13,613 nt of DNA from Halovenus sp. (GTDB taxonomy: Archaea; Halobacteriota; Halobacteria; Halobacteriales; Haloarculaceae): contig PUMG01000311.1 in the NCBI GenBank assembly GCA_003551265.1, forward strand, positions 1 through 13,613, read 5' to 3'. Position 1 is the stretch's first letter, and each line of letters starts with the position of its first letter. The translations under genes were made by a program, and so were the position numbers. This document shows positions 12,372 to 13,613 of this stretch, in pieces. The notes under the pieces were generated by a model, which made no database searches, was not told the origin of the DNA, and was given only the letters and a program-made list of their open reading frames with translations.

Positions 12372-12914
12372 ATGGTCGAGGACGAGCCAAATTCGAAGAG
12401 AGGACTCAAAAGACGCCAGACAACCGGCGAAGACCGTGTGCGAATGGCCGCCCGACAGCTGTCAGAGCCGCGAACAGCGAACTGGATTGCTTCCGAAGTG
12501 GGCTGGTCACACGAACCCACAAAGCGCGTCCTCGAACGGCTCGTTGACGATGGTATTCTCGGCCGTGACGACAGCGGTGCCCACACGACATACTATCCCG
12601 ATTACCGCCGACAGGCGATGCAGGAAGCGATGCGCCTTCGAGACAGCGAACACACAGTTGAAGAACTCACGGATCGCCTCGCCAAGATGAATGCGCAAAT
12701 CCGGGACTGGGAACGTGAGTTCGGTGTCGAATCACCGAATCAGCTTCGTGGGACACTCGCAGACGGCGGCTTTGATGCCGACGAAGAGGACCGTCGCCGT
12801 GAAATCGCGCGCGAGTGGGACCATCTCCAGCGCCGCATCCGAATCGTGGGGTTTGCCATCCGCGAATGGGATTTTCTGACACCCGCGATAGAGCCCTCTG
12901 AGGCAAGGGGCTAA
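12372..12914 (+). CDS. Winged-helix DNA-binding protein with C-terminal coiled coil
   Basis: A 180-residue protein. Residues about 18-75 form a winged HTH: EDRVRMAARQLSEPRTANWIASEVGWSHEPTKRVLERLVDDGILGR, then a wing DDSGAHTTYYPDYRR. Residues about 88-120 are a likely coiled coil (EHTVEELTDRLAKMNAQIRDWERE), and a second helical pair (EEDRRREIAREWDHLQRRIR) follows. This resembles a haloarchaeal group of small wHTH proteins encoded just ahead of a small partner protein. The ATG at 12372 is leaderless relative to the TATA-like element. The next gene begins three bases after its TAA, so the two are one transcript. Likely a DNA-binding autoregulator or antitoxin for the downstream product. The HTH call is strong; the antitoxin role is inference. 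Confidence 0.82.
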   Translation: MVEDEPNSKRGLKRRQTTGEDRVRMAARQLSEPRTANWIASEVGWSHEPTKRVLERLVDDGILGRDDSGAHTTYYPDYRRQAMQEAMRLRDSEHTVEELTDRLAKMNAQIRDWEREFGVESPNQLRGTLADGGFDADEEDRRREIAREWDHLQRRIRIVGFAIREWDFLTPAIEPSEARG

Positions 12915-12917
12915 CGA

Positions 12918-13376
12918 ATGTCGGTTCCGCATCCAGGTGACGACCCGAATCCGAATCTGTACGCACAGCTGAAACGAGATGTGCTCGACCGCATCCCACA
13001 GATCACAGCAGTCGAGTTCGTTCCCGATGATATTGAGGCCAGGCAGTTGCGGGCGACTTTCGGCCCATCTCGCCTCGATCCCCCAACAGGACCCGAATCA
13101 CCTGAGTTGGAACTCAAGTGGTACAGACAGGACCCACACGACTGGTTCCGTATCGATTACAACGACCCGAATACAGACTTTCACGCCGGTTGGCATCAAG
13201 ACGAGGACCATCCCGATCTCGGGCGAACACATTTTCAGTACTCGACCAGAGATGAGGTGGACAGGTGGGGAGTCACACTCGACCACGAGACACCCTCTCT
13301 CATCCTCTGGGAAATCATTGAAACCCTCCTCGAGGATGTCCGTCCGACATACCAGTATTCACACCTCGAAAAGTGA
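12918..13376 (+). CDS. Small protein with TumE/DUF6516-like pattern, candidate toxin
   Basis: A 152-residue acidic protein. The central part reads ELELKWYRQDPHDWFRIDYND (in pieces: ELKWYRQD, DWFRIDYNDPN), then FHAGWHQDEDHPDLGRTHFQYS, followed by a C-terminal helix (SLILWEIIETLLEDVR). A strand ending in FRxDYND, a His-rich loop and a closing helix resemble the TumE-like toxin family (DUF6516), whose partner TumA is an HTH antitoxin. The assignment is by pattern from memory, not by search. It follows the wHTH gene by three bases, antitoxin-first as in such pairs. No signal or membrane segment. If not a toxin, it is an unknown partner of the regulator. Confidence 0.75.
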   Translation: MSVPHPGDDPNPNLYAQLKRDVLDRIPQITAVEFVPDDIEARQLRATFGPSRLDPPTGPESPELELKWYRQDPHDWFRIDYNDPNTDFHAGWHQDEDHPDLGRTHFQYSTRDEVDRWGVTLDHETPSLILWEIIETLLEDVRPTYQYSHLEK

Positions 13377-13422
13377 CCTGCCCAAAGCGGTTGGTGCCGT
13401 CTACAGAGGTACAGCAGAGTGA

Positions 13423-13441
13423 TGCGAGGACGTGCCTCGCA
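13423..13441. terminator. Stem-loop between convergent genes
   Basis: TGCGAGG (13423-13429), loop ACGTG, CCTCGCA (13435-13441): a perfect 7-base stem. It lies in the 70-base gap between the plus-strand gene ending at 13376 and the minus-strand gene ending at 13447, where a two-way terminator would be expected. No T-run follows, so function is uncertain. Confidence 0.35.
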
Positions 13442-13446
13442 GTGCT

Positions 13447-13613
13447 TCACAGCTGTTCTGTAACGGGACGCCACGACGGCGCGTCAGTATCATCAGCATC
13501 GCCAACACGGAACTCATCGAACAGCGTCACGTTGTTGCCGATGGCGTACGTGCCGAGGCCGACACCGACCTCTTCGGGGAACGCGTTGGTCTCGTCGACA
13601 GCCTCCGTATCGG
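13447..13613 (-). CDS. C-terminal end of an unidentified protein (cut by window edge)
   Basis: The last 54 codons of a minus-strand gene are visible, ending FDEFRVGDADD then APSWRPVTEQL and a TGA at 13449-13447. The piece VGVGLGTYAIGNNVTLFDEFRVG resembles the last strands of a concanavalin/LamG-like jelly-roll domain, which often end with a glycine-rich strand and a DxFRV strand, so a secreted carbohydrate-binding or hydrolase domain is possible. The fragment is too short for a firm call. Composition is typical of the GC-rich neighbours. Confidence 0.55.
   Translation of the reverse strand, partial: DTEAVDETNAFPEEVGVGLGTYAIGNNVTLFDEFRVGDADDTDAPSWRPVTEQL

Overview
The window looks haloarchaeal. 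Most genes are GC-rich with G/C third positions, the proteins are strongly acidic (many D/E, few K), putative TATA-like elements lie about 25-34 bases before start codons (leaderless or near-leaderless transcripts), and there is an Orc1/Cdc6-type initiator. I cannot name the species.

Layout. (1) 1-1990, minus strand: the 3'-truncated UDP-ManNAc dehydrogenase gene wecC, preceded by a DPM1-like family-2 glycosyltransferase (GT2) with two C-terminal membrane helices. (2) 2009-2260: a regulatory stretch with two abutting perfect hairpins, a promoter-like motif and three tandem 16-17 base repeats. (3) 2261-2919, minus: a vapBC-type toxin-antitoxin pair (PIN toxin, AbrB-like antitoxin). (4) 2920-5117: an AT-rich island holding an orc1/cdc6 gene and a replication origin. 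Two exact tandem origin-recognition-box-like (ORB-like) repeats lie just downstream of orc. A second, inverted pair flanks a 325-base AT-rich unwinding region upstream of it. (5) 5118-12324: the rest of a surface-polysaccharide or glycoprotein locus. It holds wecB (UDP-GlcNAc 2-epimerase, minus), a GT2 (plus), a parallel beta-helix lipoprotein (minus), and a tightly coupled plus-strand operon GT4-GT4-ParB/Srx-like protein. (6) 12372-13376: a bicistronic winged-helix regulator plus small His/Asp-rich protein resembling a TumA/TumE-type toxin-antitoxin pair. (7) The right edge holds the C-terminal end of an unidentified minus-strand gene.

How it fits together. WecB (UDP-GlcNAc to UDP-ManNAc) and WecC (UDP-ManNAc to UDP-ManNAcA) would supply UDP-ManNAcA to a glycan built by the four glycosyltransferases. 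The beta-helix lipoprotein is a candidate cell-surface polysaccharide-binding or cleaving protein. The replication origin and vapBC module sit between wecB and wecC, so an origin is embedded in the glycan locus. Five glycan genes share an ATAACAAA/TTAACAAA-type promoter element. In three (wecC, wecB, beta-helix) it lies at -34 to -25 from the start codon. In the two GT2 genes it lies at -127/-128, which implies leaders of about 93 bases. The element suggests a common regulatory input and was not seen at the promoters of orc, vapBC or the wHTH gene.
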